NCBI GenBank assembly: GCA_022570795.1
Contig: JAKUDP010000008.1
Coordinates: 992,001 to 1,056,000, forward strand
Reading direction: 5' to 3'
DNA length: 64,000 bases
From: Sphaerulina vaccinii
Lineage: Eukaryota > Ascomycota > Dothideomycetes > Mycosphaerellales > Mycosphaerellaceae
Within the stretch, counting starts at the first letter, position 1; every line of letters starts with the position of its first letter. Below, piece by piece: positions 1 through 9,760 of this stretch. The translations under genes and the position numbers were made by a program. A model generated the notes under the pieces. The model made no database searches and was not told where the DNA came from. It saw only the letters and a list, made by a program, of their open reading frames with translations.

Positions 1-1224
1 ACTGCATCTCCTGCAGCTGGCACCTGCGCGGCTCCAGCGTGATGTTGCGGTTGGCCCATCGATAGATTGTCGAGGTGATGTTGTGTCGAAGGATGGAAGA
101 ACGTAGCAAGCGTCACTAGCCACTGGCGGCAAGTGCAGATCTTGGCGGCTGCTATTTTCGGCAGGAACGAGATTGCACGCCCGCGACACCACCATCACTT
201 CTCACCACACACACAGAGCCTTGGAGGCCGTACAGCATACCAGTCGTCGATATTGATATGAGAAGTTGACAAAATGCAGTCCACGATTGGACTCGTTCGG
301 CAAGCTCTATCTGTGGCTATCTGCACGTGCTACCGGGCATCTCCAAACGGACCAAACCTTGCCGAGTCGGTCTAACAAGCCAGACGATCACGAGGTTCTT
401 CCACAACCAATACCATTGCGTATTGGCGGACATCGGCCGCAGTCATTGGCTGTCAAAGACACCACCAGATCAACAAGCATTCCCTACAGTTTGTGGCGGA
501 TAAAGGCGTCTTGTTTGTACTCCGGCTGCCGAAGAATTGTACCATGGTGGAGGAGTTCTTCAATCGCTATTCAGGGACGCTTGCTTTGTTCTCACTTCAT
601 GCTGTGTAACACGCCTTACACGAACATCCCAGCAGATCCTCGTCCGCCTTACGCAGATCCAGTTCCAGAGCATCCAACTGTTCCCAAAGTGGGTCAAACT
701 CAACACAACTCAAAAAGGCTTACCAAGACCAAAACCCCGGCCTTGCACAACTCCGGCCAGCAACCTCGCTGCAGAGCGACTTGTACGACGTCACGCACCT
801 CTGGCACTCTGCTTCTTCTCTTCCGCGACATCCCTCGTGCCGTGCAGTGCCATTCTCGTCTAATACCATTCGAGCCTGCTCAGTGCAGTCAGCATTCGCT
901 CTTAGTGGCCAGGAACAGTGCACCGCTGACGCTCTGTTTCCGAGTCCCGTGGCATTATTACCTTAGTACTGGACTCTTCCCACATCGTACCACACCTGGG
1001 CACACTACAACCACACCTCTTCCGATTGTCCATTCACTTGCATTGTAGCGTTCTGCGAGAATACCATACTGTCTACAACGTATACAACGCATTTCCCACC
1101 ACAGCGAGGCCGACCTGAGCGCAGTGCGCCGAACCCCACCAAATCCGAGTATCTATGAGTCGATAGCCGATCCCGCGGCAGCGATAAGTGCGTGGTCAGC
1201 ATCTCACTTCTGGCACATCTCAAC
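1..1224. other. upstream intergenic stretch, no gene recognised
   Basis: About 1.2 kb before the first confident gene. One open frame on the + strand (266-1048) starts at TTG, has no recognisable domain and is rich in Pro/Thr/Ser/His, so I do not call it. The segment just before 1225 is pyrimidine- and CA-rich, as in fungal promoters and leaders. Nothing else is supportable. Confidence 0.5.
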
Positions 1225-3114
1225 ATGCCCGTGAAACGGCCCTCTGGTCGACGATGCTTTGGCTGGTTCATTGCAGTGGCTTTGGTGTACATTCTGTTCT
1301 GCTTGCTGGGCGTACAGATTGACAAGACAACCGATGAACGCGAGTTGAGAGAAAGCGCGGCTTGGATCCGAACGAGCAAGAGTTGGCTCGACCGGCAAGC
1401 ATGTCGGTGGATAGGACTCTGCGGTGCGATACATTTAGTAAAGACAAGCGCATGGACTTCGTCAAGTATAAAAGACTACCTACCGGCCTCACAAGTCGAC
1501 CCATCATCATGGTGGACATCTGGTGAGGACGACCCGGACTCGTGGTCTAAGGAAGAACGAGCACGGCGCGAAATACCACAGTATGTGCTGGATCATGCAC
1601 CTTATGTGCATCTCTTTTCTGGCGAGCAATTTTGGCCTTGCGACATTGGCGAACACCTGACACACACCTCACCTTTCCTAAACTATACGAAGATTCTGGA
1701 TCTGCAGGAAGACCGCAATCTCACCAATCTTAATGAGCTCAACGACTACAAAGACGGACAACATAGCAGGTATATGTACCTACACAGCGATGACAATCCT
1801 GAAGAAAGGCCCGAGTGGCTGGTAGGCGGGAAGAACATTCCCAGAATGCCCGAATCCTGGGATGGCGGCGATGGCGAGTGGGATGCTCCACTACCCGATC
1901 TTGATGATCTCAAGGATCATGACCTGGAGTCATTCAAACAGAAAGCGCTGGATGACGCTCTTACGAAACAAACGCCTTCGACAGAGAATTCTGCGCAAAG
2001 CTTTCCTGCCGGACTATTACCGAGCCCTGATGGGCGGTGTGGCGGAAGTAGCGGATTCACTTGCAAAGGAAGCAAAGCAGGCGGGTGCTGCTCTATCTAC
2101 GGCTGGTGCGGCAATTCTGATGAATATTGCGGAGATTCTTGTGATCCACTGGCGGGAACTTGTTACGATCCATTCAACCCACCGAGAGGCCCGCACACGG
2201 ACCTACGCCGGCGCAGTGCTTTGGACCTCAATGGTGATAAGCATAAGCCGCAGCCAGGTGGTAAGAGCTCAGCGCCAGCGATCCTCATCGTGGTACCAAA
2301 GGAGAACGGCATCGTAGATGCTTTCTGGTTCTTCTTCTATTCATTCAACCTGGGTCAGACCGTGCTGAACATCCGTTTCGGCAACCACGTCGGTGACTGG
2401 GAACACACATGCGTACGCTTTAAGAACGGCAAGCCAAGCGAGGTCTTCTTGTCTGAGCACAACTTCGGTCAAGCATTCACATGGAAAGCCATGGAGAAGT
2501 ACATCCCGAGCCACGATGGGTCAGGCACCATGATCGGCAGCTGGAGCAACGAGACCGCTGGCCGCATGGCCAAGAGGCCTGTTGTCTACAGCGCCCTTGG
2601 CTCACATGCCATGTATGGAACACCAGGACTACACCCATACATCATTCCTTTTGGTCTATTACATGATGAGACAGATCGTGGTCCACTCTGGGATCCTGCT
2701 CAGAACTTCCAAGCCTACACCTACGATCCTCTGAACAGGACTATGCGCGCCTCGACCATGAACCCCACATCACCTGTAGGGTGGCTGAGCTACGCAGGAC
2801 ACTGGGGCGACAAGTACTACCCTCTAGACGACCCACGCCAATACCGCTTCGCAGGCCAGTATCACTACGTGAACGGCCCAACAGGACCCAAGTTCAAGAA
2901 CTTAGGCCGAAGCAAAGTCTGCCAGCGCCATGGTAGCTGTGATGTACGACATTGGCTCGGAGGGAGTAAGATGGCTATAGGCAATCCTCCCGAGGAAGAC
3001 ACCGAAGATGGTACGATACCTGGAGGCAACTCGACGGAAGACTCATCGGAGCCTTCCTATAGCGAGGCAGTATATGAAGAAGGCAAGGAGGAATACTCAA
3101 TATGGACGAGATAG
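1225..3114 (+). CDS. Vps62-family membrane protein with CBM18 chitin-binding module
   Basis: Single-exon gene of 629 aa. The start is the first in-frame ATG at 1225; the open frame reaches back to a GTG at 1192. Residues about 11-32 form one hydrophobic segment (signal anchor). A hevein-type chitin-binding module lies near residues 272-311, with eight cysteines in the usual order (CGG, FTC, GGCCS, GWCG, EYCG, DSC, GTC). The C-terminal half, about 375-590, matches the Vps62/DUF946 family, including a VGDWEH motif and LSEHNFGQAF. Vps62 is named for vacuolar sorting in yeast, but its biochemical role is unclear. The anchor plus lectin-like module suggests that the protein faces the cell wall or an endomembrane lumen (inference). 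The C-terminal tail is acidic and Ser/Thr-rich. The family call is firm, the function is not. Confidence 0.85.
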   Translation: MPVKRPSGRRCFGWFIAVALVYILFCLLGVQIDKTTDERELRESAAWIRTSKSWLDRQACRWIGLCGAIHLVKTSAWTSSSIKDYLPASQVDPSSWWTSGEDDPDSWSKEERARREIPQYVLDHAPYVHLFSGEQFWPCDIGEHLTHTSPFLNYTKILDLQEDRNLTNLNELNDYKDGQHSRYMYLHSDDNPEERPEWLVGGKNIPRMPESWDGGDGEWDAPLPDLDDLKDHDLESFKQKALDDALTKQTPSTENSAQSFPAGLLPSPDGRCGGSSGFTCKGSKAGGCCSIYGWCGNSDEYCGDSCDPLAGTCYDPFNPPRGPHTDLRRRSALDLNGDKHKPQPGGKSSAPAILIVVPKENGIVDAFWFFFYSFNLGQTVLNIRFGNHVGDWEHTCVRFKNGKPSEVFLSEHNFGQAFTWKAMEKYIPSHDGSGTMIGSWSNETAGRMAKRPVVYSALGSHAMYGTPGLHPYIIPFGLLHDETDRGPLWDPAQNFQAYTYDPLNRTMRASTMNPTSPVGWLSYAGHWGDKYYPLDDPRQYRFAGQYHYVNGPTGPKFKNLGRSKVCQRHGSCDVRHWLGGSKMAIGNPPEEDTEDGTIPGGNSTEDSSEPSYSEAVYEEGKEEYSIWTR

Positions 3115-3569
3115 AGGAGAAGTGGTTGGGTAGTGAGTGGCGTTTTCCTTATGTGTTTTGCATAACCTGGTCATGACATGGAGCGACGATACCCTATGCT
3201 TTTACGCGTGGCGGACGAAATGGACTACTACATTGATAGAGCTAGTATGATAGACGGACGAGTGTGGTGGTGGCTGCTGTCTCTGCTTGTTGTAGATACC
3301 TTTGAGAAGTGAACGAATTGATGGCTTTTATGACATGACAAGGATGTTGCTTTCGAGTAGAGTTTCGAGGTGAAACGTGTGCCTTGGTTTGGTTGGTATG
3401 GTGACCTTGAATGCTTGCTGAACAGTGATGGTGATGACTTGAAGCTATGATATCCAAGCTGTAATGTCTCTGCTACCACTCTGAGCGTCTTTTCTGAGCG
3501 CTTATGATATCCAAGCTTCATCACCATGTTGACGTCTCAGCTATCTCTGGAACGGACGAGCGTTCAAAA

Positions 3570-3619
3570 CCATATTCGCCTCACTCCTCTGAAGCCATAG
3601 TCGCCTCACTCCTCTGGAG
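3570..3619. repeat. 25-bp tandem duplication at the BTB gene stop codon
   Basis: Two copies of a 25-bp unit (3570-3594 and 3595-3619) differ at two positions; each holds the core cgcctcactcctctg. The second copy contains the stop codon and last codons of the minus-strand BTB gene, and the first lies just downstream. A separate 15-bp direct repeat, tatgatatccaagct, occurs at about 3446 and 3503 in the same 3' region. Confidence 0.7.
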
Positions 3620-4434
3620 TATTGCTAGCCTTGCGGCTTTCCCAAACGTCTTTCGCTTCCTTCTTAAGGACATCCTTTGAGAATGAATTCCAGGACAGGT
3701 TGCTTGTCAGGCTTTCGATGACTGCCTTCATGTAATCTGGGCGCGGTTGAAGCAGTTCCAAAGCCCCCTCCTCCTTCGCGATGTGACCCAAGCAAGCCGC
3801 AGTTCTGGTAACGAGGCACTCGATGAGATGTGCATCAACCACGTCGGGGCCTTGATCGTAGAGAGTACCGCCTATCGAAACTAGTCTGTTGTTTGACCAA
3901 GAGTAGATGTAGGAGGCAATCATATCCCTTGTGGACTCTCGTAGAGCTTGGAGATCATACTAGCAATGATCAGCGACGCTCTCAGTCGTTGAGCACATAA
4001 TGACAGTACCTTTTCCGCGGCGATGCGAGCGTGGACGCACCTCCGCGCGTGAGAGGAGCGGTCGTCTCTTCCATTGGGCGGCTCGTCAAGCGGAAAGCCG
4101 TAGATGTGTCGCAGTAGACATTCCACTGTCTCGGGGTCTTCTGGAAGCTTAATCACGCCTGTATGCGCCTCTTCGAAGTCACGAGTACACGCCGCCGCGA
4201 AGAATGGACAAGCTGCACAGACAATTTCCTTGTGTACGCGGAAGTCCTTGGTCGCTGTGGAGATGGTAAGATCGGCAGACTGGCTGGATTCATAGATTCT
4301 ACTCGAGGGTCAGTGGCGACTCCATTGTCTGTTCTGCAACTGGCGTCAAACACTTACATCTTGAGCATCTCGTCTTGTGATTGCACGTCTTCGGACAGAC
4401 GCAGTCTCTTCATTGGCCGTGGCTTCTCGGCCAT
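3606..4434 (-). CDS. BTB/POZ domain protein
   Basis: Three exons (4434-4358, 4298-4010, 3959-3606) with introns of 59 and 50 nt join in phase to give 239 aa. The start is the ATG at 4434, giving a basic N-terminus (MAEKPRPMKRLR). The BTB fold runs from about residue 28 to 125: SADLTISTATKDFRVHKEIV, then FFAAACTRDFEEAHTG, IKLPEDPETVECLLRHIYG, and the helix CVHARIAAEKY. BTB proteins with this plain layout are frequent in filamentous ascomycetes and may act as adaptors for Cullin-3 ubiquitin ligases, but no partner can be read from the sequence. The C-terminal part is helical and has no further domain I recognise. Confidence 0.85.
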
Positions 4435-4976
4435 GATGTTGGCGACTAATGTATGCTGTTGAAGCTGCGAAGTTTCTGAAAGGTGGTCAGATTGGTGGAG
4501 AACTAAGAAGCGGTTGCGGTTACCGATTATGCATGTCGCGCTCATTAGCCCCCGAGCTCAAACGCTTTGGCTTCACTTCATCAAGTATGACCGCATGCTT
4601 CGCAAGCGCAAGATGCTACCTGGATGGCTCTTTGACTTTGAACAGAGATGCAGCTCTCCTGGAGAGACATGCAGGCGAGCTCGCATTCGATCGAGAATCG
4701 AGAGGACACTTTTAGAGCCGTTTCTACAGAGAGCTGTAGGTCTTCCTGGGACGGAACTGTAGACACAATGCATCAGCTGGTCAGGACAATAGACGTGTTC
4801 GTTGCCATAACCCCCTAATCCACACAACTGAGGCGAGGTCTTGCTGCGTGATCGGGAACATAGTGTCCTCGAGTTCGTGTTCGACGCAAAGAGACAACCA
4901 CCCGAGACGTCCAGTATCCGGCCTCGACATCCTTCGAGGTAATATACCTGCCCTATATGCTCAAGGTAACAACGTC
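4435..4976. other. intergenic, BTB 5' side / HIS7 3' side
   Basis: 540 bp between the BTB start and the HIS7 stop, both on the minus strand. It contains the promoter of the BTB gene and the 3' UTR of HIS7. The short open frames seen on both strands overlap one another and have no family features. I see no gene here. Confidence 0.5.
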
Positions 4977-6680
4977 CTAAATGTCTTCTTCGAAGCGTCT
5001 CACCATCAAGCCCGTCTTACCCAACTCCTCCTTGACTTGCTTCACAGTCCATTCACCTCTGTGAAACATTCCCGCACCCAGCGCAGCATCGACGTTCGTC
5101 TTCTCGAACACTTCTTTGAAGTGGTCTGCGTTGCCTGCTCCTGAACTTGCAATGACAGGAATCTTGACAGCGGCTTTCACGCTCCTGATCAGCTCGAGAT
5201 CAAAACCAGAGTTCGTGCCATCTTTATCGATACAGTTCAGCAGGATTTCACCAGCACCCATAGCTTCCACAGCAGTGACAAGTTGGACTACATCTAGATC
5301 TCGCGTTTCGCGCCCTCCCCGAATTGTGCATGCGTAGTAGCAGTATTTCTCTCCATTCGGACCAGGGTAGGATGTTTCTACCAGATTGTGGGTTGTCGTG
5401 CTTGGGTCGGAAATGTAGACGCGTTTAGGATCGACAGAAACAACGACTGCTTGGGCACCGTAAGCTTCACTGATTGTTTCGATAGCTGTCTTGCCGGAGA
5501 GTTGCTTGTTGCTCGCGTAGTACTTTTCTGCGGCAGTGACTGCATCTGAGCCGATAGAGACTTTATCAGCTCCACTCTGGAAGTACAGCGTCGCGACTTC
5601 AAGCGCAGGAGCTACACGTCCTGTTTCGGGATCTGTGGTATCTCGGATTCCGCCGCCGATTGTGAGAGGCACGAAGACTGTCGCGGAAGTCTGTCGAAGG
5701 ACTTCAAGCATGGGCAGGTCTTTCAGTGGTGTGTCTCTAAAGGATGTAATGTTGAGGAAAGTGACTTCGTCCGCGCCTTGTTCGTAGTACTGTTGAGCTT
5801 TCTCGACTGGCTTTCCAAGATTACGGACTGCATTGTCGCCGGACTTCTCGCGAACGTCGTATTGGTCTCCTTTCGTCACGACCAGGTCGCCTTGATCGTT
5901 ACTGCGGACATCGAGACAGGCGATGATTCGGCGCGTTAGACCTTCTTTGGTGGAGAAGAGGTCTTTGGAAAGTGGCGCTGTTTTCAATCCTTCCAGGAAC
6001 GCTTTGAGGACTCGAAGACCTGCTGCACCGCTCTTCTCAGGGTGGAATTGAGTAGCCAGTAAATTGTCTTTGGCGATAGCTCCGACGAATTCCTCGTTAC
6101 CATAACGAGCCTTGGCGACAGTCCAGCCATCCTTCTCAAACTGTCCTTCCCGGTATGGCACGGCATATGAGTGGACATAGTAGTATTTGCTATCAGGTCG
6201 CATACCATATATACTCTGGTCACTGGCAGAAGTGTTGGCAGAGTTCCAGCCGATTTGCGGAACACTCTTGTCGTCATCCTTGAATCGTTCTAGTCGTCCA
6301 TTGATTATGCCAAGTCCAGGCACTTTGTCGTTCTCTGCGGATCCCTGGAAGAGCGCTTGGAGACCAACGCATATTCCCATGAATGGCTTGCCAGAGCGTA
6401 TGTGTGCTCGAACTGGCTCGACAAATCCAGCATTGGAGAATTGTGTAAGGCAGTGACCGAAGTGGCCAACTCCTGGGAGGATGAGAGTCTACATCATTCC
6501 AACGCCTGTCAGCCATCAGCTGCTGCCACCTTCTGCATGGAGAAATTCGATACACACCCCGGCCTTCTCAATGTCTTTCGGATTCTTGATCCATTCGACT
6601 TCCCAGCCTAGCTTTTCGATTGCATTGACCAGCGATCGAATATTGCCAGCGGCATAGTCGAGCATGTGAACAACAGGCAT
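4977..6680 (-). CDS. HIS7: imidazole glycerol phosphate synthase, glutamine amidotransferase-cyclase (HisHF)
   Basis: Two exons (6680-6558 and 6488-4977, intron 69 nt) encode 544 aa, close to the roughly 550 aa of yeast His7. The start gives MPVVHMLDYAAGN, the usual beginning of the class I glutaminase domain. The glutaminase half (to about residue 205) has the nucleophile in GICVGLQ (C81) and the HPEKS motif. The HisF barrel starts near residue 223 with RIIACLDVR and keeps the GGGIRD and SIGSDAV phosphate-binding segments. The fused enzyme makes imidazole glycerol phosphate and AICAR from PRFAR and glutamine, the fifth step of histidine synthesis, in the cytosol. It is divergent from IMP3; two TGACTC motifs lie 46-78 bp upstream. 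Confidence 0.96.
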
Positions 6681-6873
6681 CTTGACTGTATTTCCAAGAA
6701 GATGTATGTTGATGTTGTTGTTCTGTGACTCTACCAAATTTTGAGGTTGAAGTGACTCCATCGGCACAGACCCACTTTCGCGCCTTCCCGTCGACTTTCT
6801 CTTCGACTTCGCATCGTACTGTAAACCGCGTCTTGCGACAACTCGCGCAAATCACCACCAACACATCGCAATC
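6681..6873. promoter_or_regulatory. shared HIS7-IMP3 promoter with two TGACTC motifs
   Basis: A 193-bp divergent intergenic region. TGACTC, the core of the Gcn4/CPC1 (cross-pathway control) binding site TGA(C/G)TCA, occurs at 6726-6731 and 6753-6758. Both copies lack the final A of the full palindrome. Histidine genes are classic targets of this regulator, so control by amino-acid starvation is likely (inference from motif and gene identity). Confidence 0.55.
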
Positions 6874-7599
6874 ATGGTGCGAAAACTGAAGCATCACGAG
6901 TCGAAACTCCTCCGCAAGGTCGACTTCGTCAACTACAAATCCGACGACAACCACCGCCAGGCTGAGATTGTGCGACGATATTCCATCAGCAAACCTGCAG
7001 ACTACACCAGCTACAACCGATTGTGCGGCAAGCTCAGACATCTTGCCCACCGAATCGCGCTCTTACCACCGGAATCGCCAGTGAGGCGCAAGCAGGAAGA
7101 TTTGCTGCTAGAAAAGCTACACGATATGGGACTGCTAGGAGTGGGAGGCGGCGGTACGGGCAAGCTGTCTGATGTGGAGCGCAAGATCACAGTGTCGGCA
7201 TTCTGTCGGCGGAGACTAGGAGTGGTGATGACGAGACTGCGGATGGTAGGACCGAAAGGAGACTGCAGAATGTTGAAATGTGTGCTGATATCGAACATAG
7301 GCGGAAACCGTCAGCGCCGCCAACAAATTCATCGAGCAAGGACACGTGAGTTTGCAGAAATCTTCAACCACTTCAGACGTGTGCTAATCAGGACGTAGGT
7401 GCGAGTCGGAACGGAAGTCATCACAGATTCGGCTTTTCTAGTTACCAGGTATGCGATAGAGCTTCTATGCTGAATATTGTACGATGCTAACTTGTATGAC
7501 AGGAACATGGAAGACTTCGTCACCTGGGTTGACTCCTCGAAGATCAAGAGGAACATCATGAAGTACCGGGATAAGCTGGACGATTTCGATTTGCTCTGA
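6874..7599 (+). CDS. IMP3: U3 snoRNP protein Imp3
   Basis: Four exons (6874-7245, 7301-7345, 7399-7448, 7503-7599) join in phase to 187 aa; yeast Imp3 is 183 aa. The N-terminus MVRKLKHHESKLLRKVDF is characteristic of the family. The S4-type RNA-binding fold lies near residues 107-170, with LRMAETVSAANKFIEQGHVR and GTEVITDSAFLVTRNMED. Imp3 belongs to the SSU processome and helps pair U3 snoRNA with the 18S precursor in the nucleolus. The second exon is only 45 nt long. The splice points rest on phase and on the conserved family sequence. Confidence 0.95.
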
Positions 7600-8171
7600 G
7601 CGTGAACGGCGACGTGCATCCATGTCTCAGATCAATCTGGATATTCACAGCTACCAGGTACAGCCTCTTCGCACCTCCCAGTTGGATTGCACTAGCTGGC
7701 TTCTCTCTGAAACCAGGCCTGCGGCCAATTGCAATTTTGGAAGAGGCGGGTGGCATGGACTGTAGTGTCCGCTGGAAACTAGCATCCAATTCCGACATGC
7801 GAAGACGCTGTATCATGGCCACGCATGATCCACTCGGGCGAAGCCAATGAAGCTCTGGTAATCACCTGCATCAGTACTCAATCACTGTGCCGCGACTTTG
7901 CAGCCTCAGCATTGGAAGGATTGAGATGGTCTGTGCGCCTTGCCCATGAAAGCTTGCCCATGAAAGCTCGCATATATGGGGATCTGAGCACACCCCACCT
8001 TCTCCTTCTTTTCTCCTACCTCCCTCCTCTGCCTCATCTGGTCGACTTCTCAGCACACCGGTACAGGACACTTGATCTGAACACACTGGACTCCATCTGC
8101 AGCCCCGAGCTGGTCTTAGTCTGACTGATCACATCAGTACAGACTGTTCGTGCTCCAAAGACTGGTTGGCC
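7600..8171. other. intergenic, no gene recognised
   Basis: 570 bp between IMP3 and the next + strand gene. It contains a C/T-rich stretch (cttctccttcttttctcctacctccctcc, about 8000-8030) typical of fungal core promoters. Short open frames on both strands carry no recognisable features. Confidence 0.5.
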
Positions 8172-9521
8172 ATGCCGGGACAGCACATCATGTCGCCGCC
8201 ATCTCGGCGCTGTGGGAGGGACTCGCCGGCTGCCTTGAAGAAGAGACTTCGGGTATCACGCAAGCTGTTGCCGATGGCATGTGCTTCGCCGCCACCGCCA
8301 TCACTGTACCGTAGCCAATGGCTTTCAGTAGATGATTACATGCAAGACGAAAAGCATTTGCTCAGACAAGATGCCAGTATGTCATACTTTCAGGATCTTG
8401 ATGCGCTTGATGAGATGCGACAAGTGAAGCAGGAAGTACCTGAACTCGACATGCTCGAAGTAAGTGCGCACTGCCGCCCCCACTTACCTGCGTATCTCAC
8501 CGCGATTACCTTACAGTACGCGCTCGCTGGAATGCGAGAAGACGAAGCTGCTTTGTCTTCATGGGAGAATCAACATCAACGTTCACAACATACACAATCA
8601 AGCATACCACCATCGACATTATCACGTGACAGCATGGTCGTGAAAGACGATGGCTCCTTATGGACCTGCGAAACGTGCTTCGAAGCAGGAGGCCCAACTA
8701 GTTATACAACTTGCTTCCATGTCAAGGGACAACTCGTCCGGGTCGAGGGAGAATCATTCTCGCAGTCTTACAATAGCAAGCATCCGAAGCGGGTCGAGGG
8801 AGAATCATTCTCGCACTCTTACAATAGCAAGCATCCGAAGGGGCTCGATGCAGCAGAAATGGCTCGACTGCGAGTCTCACGGGAACTACAGGAACGGAGA
8901 GATCGTGAAGCGTCAGATGCCCGGAGACAGGAAGCGTTGGATGCCCGGAGACAGCGTGATCGAGAAGCACGAGAAGCTCGAGAAGCACGAGAAGCACAAG
9001 AAGCACGAGAAGCACGAGAAGCACAGCTAAAGAAGGTTTCGCTCGACAGAGAGGCAAAAGCAGAAGAGGAGAAACGGAACCGCGCTCTACTGAAGGCCAA
9101 AGAACAAGAACCTACCCTGCCACGAGACTCTAGCTCCAGAACAAACCCAGTCAAGCCCAGAGAGCAACCCACTCAATCAGAAGGACTGGACAGGCCTTTT
9201 CAAGCTCGAGACAATTCGCCTATCCGATATCCCTTCACCTCAACCAGGGGTTACTTTGCAGACACAGCTCATTTGCCGTCCCTATCTTTGGAGTTTAACC
9301 CTGGGCGGCGACCCAAGCATCTGGCGACAGACTATGATATCAGCTCGGGAAATACAATCAGTCCAGTCTTCTTGACGGCTTTGCCTTTCGGAAGTGTTAT
9401 TGAGACGGCAAATGTGTACCCTGATGAGAGATGTGAGGAGTGCAAAAGCGGGATGGGGTGTGCTGAGCATGATGTCGAGGCTGGAACGCAGGGCTATCAG
9501 CCGCATGCTACGTTGAAGTGA
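8172..9521 (+). CDS. hypothetical protein with two tandem repeat tracts
   Basis: The ATG at 8172 is the first in the frame. A 57-nt in-frame stretch, 8460-8516 (gtaagt...ttacag), has strong splice signals; removal gives 430 aa, retention 449 aa. The N-terminal third is acidic. The centre has a 17-residue unit starting RVEGESF, repeated twice. Next comes a highly charged helical region rich in R/E/A (about 8850-9110) that includes a run of EAREAREA-type triplets and is likely a single long helix or coiled coil. The C-terminus has a Cys-rich end (CEECKSGMGCAEH). I recognise no family. The C-terminal cysteines could bind metal, but that is only a guess. Confidence 0.6.
   Translation: MPGQHIMSPPSRRCGRDSPAALKKRLRVSRKLLPMACASPPPPSLYRSQWLSVDDYMQDEKHLLRQDASMSYFQDLDALDEMRQVKQEVPELDMLEVSAHCRPHLPAYLTAITLQYALAGMREDEAALSSWENQHQRSQHTQSSIPPSTLSRDSMVVKDDGSLWTCETCFEAGGPTSYTTCFHVKGQLVRVEGESFSQSYNSKHPKRVEGESFSHSYNSKHPKGLDAAEMARLRVSRELQERRDREASDARRQEALDARRQRDREAREAREAREAQEAREAREAQLKKVSLDREAKAEEEKRNRALLKAKEQEPTLPRDSSSRTNPVKPREQPTQSEGLDRPFQARDNSPIRYPFTSTRGYFADTAHLPSLSLEFNPGRRPKHLATDYDISSGNTISPVFLTALPFGSVIETANVYPDERCEECKSGMGCAEHDVEAGTQGYQPHATLK
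8739..8840 (+). repeat. 51-bp tandem repeat, two copies, inside a CDS
   Basis: Units 8739-8789 and 8790-8840 are almost identical; I see one difference (cgcagtctt against cgcactctt). Each encodes 17 residues starting RVEGESFS and ending SYNSKHPK, so copy-number change keeps the reading frame. Confidence 0.85.
8961..9026 (+). repeat. 9-bp minisatellite (gaagcacga-like) inside a CDS
   Basis: About seven imperfect copies of a 9-bp unit (gagaagcac with variants gagaagctc and aagaagcac) encode a run of REA/QEA triplets. The unit is a multiple of three, so length variation would lengthen or shorten a charged helix without a frameshift. Confidence 0.8.
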
Positions 9522-9760
9522 TTGCACTAATCGGGTATCAGGAGAGTGGCGGCATGTTGTGTTTTGAGCATGCTCCGGCGCGTGATTCATAGAATGAGGA
9601 TGCTGAGCCCCATTGTTGCTGGGACATCAATATGCAATGCCGCATAGCAATAGCTGCGACGTTCTTCACGATTGCGAGTTGTAGTTCAGAATGTCTATAG
9701 GGACGCTCAAGACTATACTCACTTTTTCACAGACCAATCGCCATCTCTCCGATTTACGGA

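Noticed and set aside
266..1048. 260-codon open frame on + near the left edge
   Set aside because: It starts at TTG, has biased Pro/Thr/Ser/His content and no domain, and overlaps other chance frames.
3570..3619. Tandem 25-bp duplication as a mobile-element footprint
   Set aside because: Too short and without flanking inverted repeats; simple local duplication explains it.
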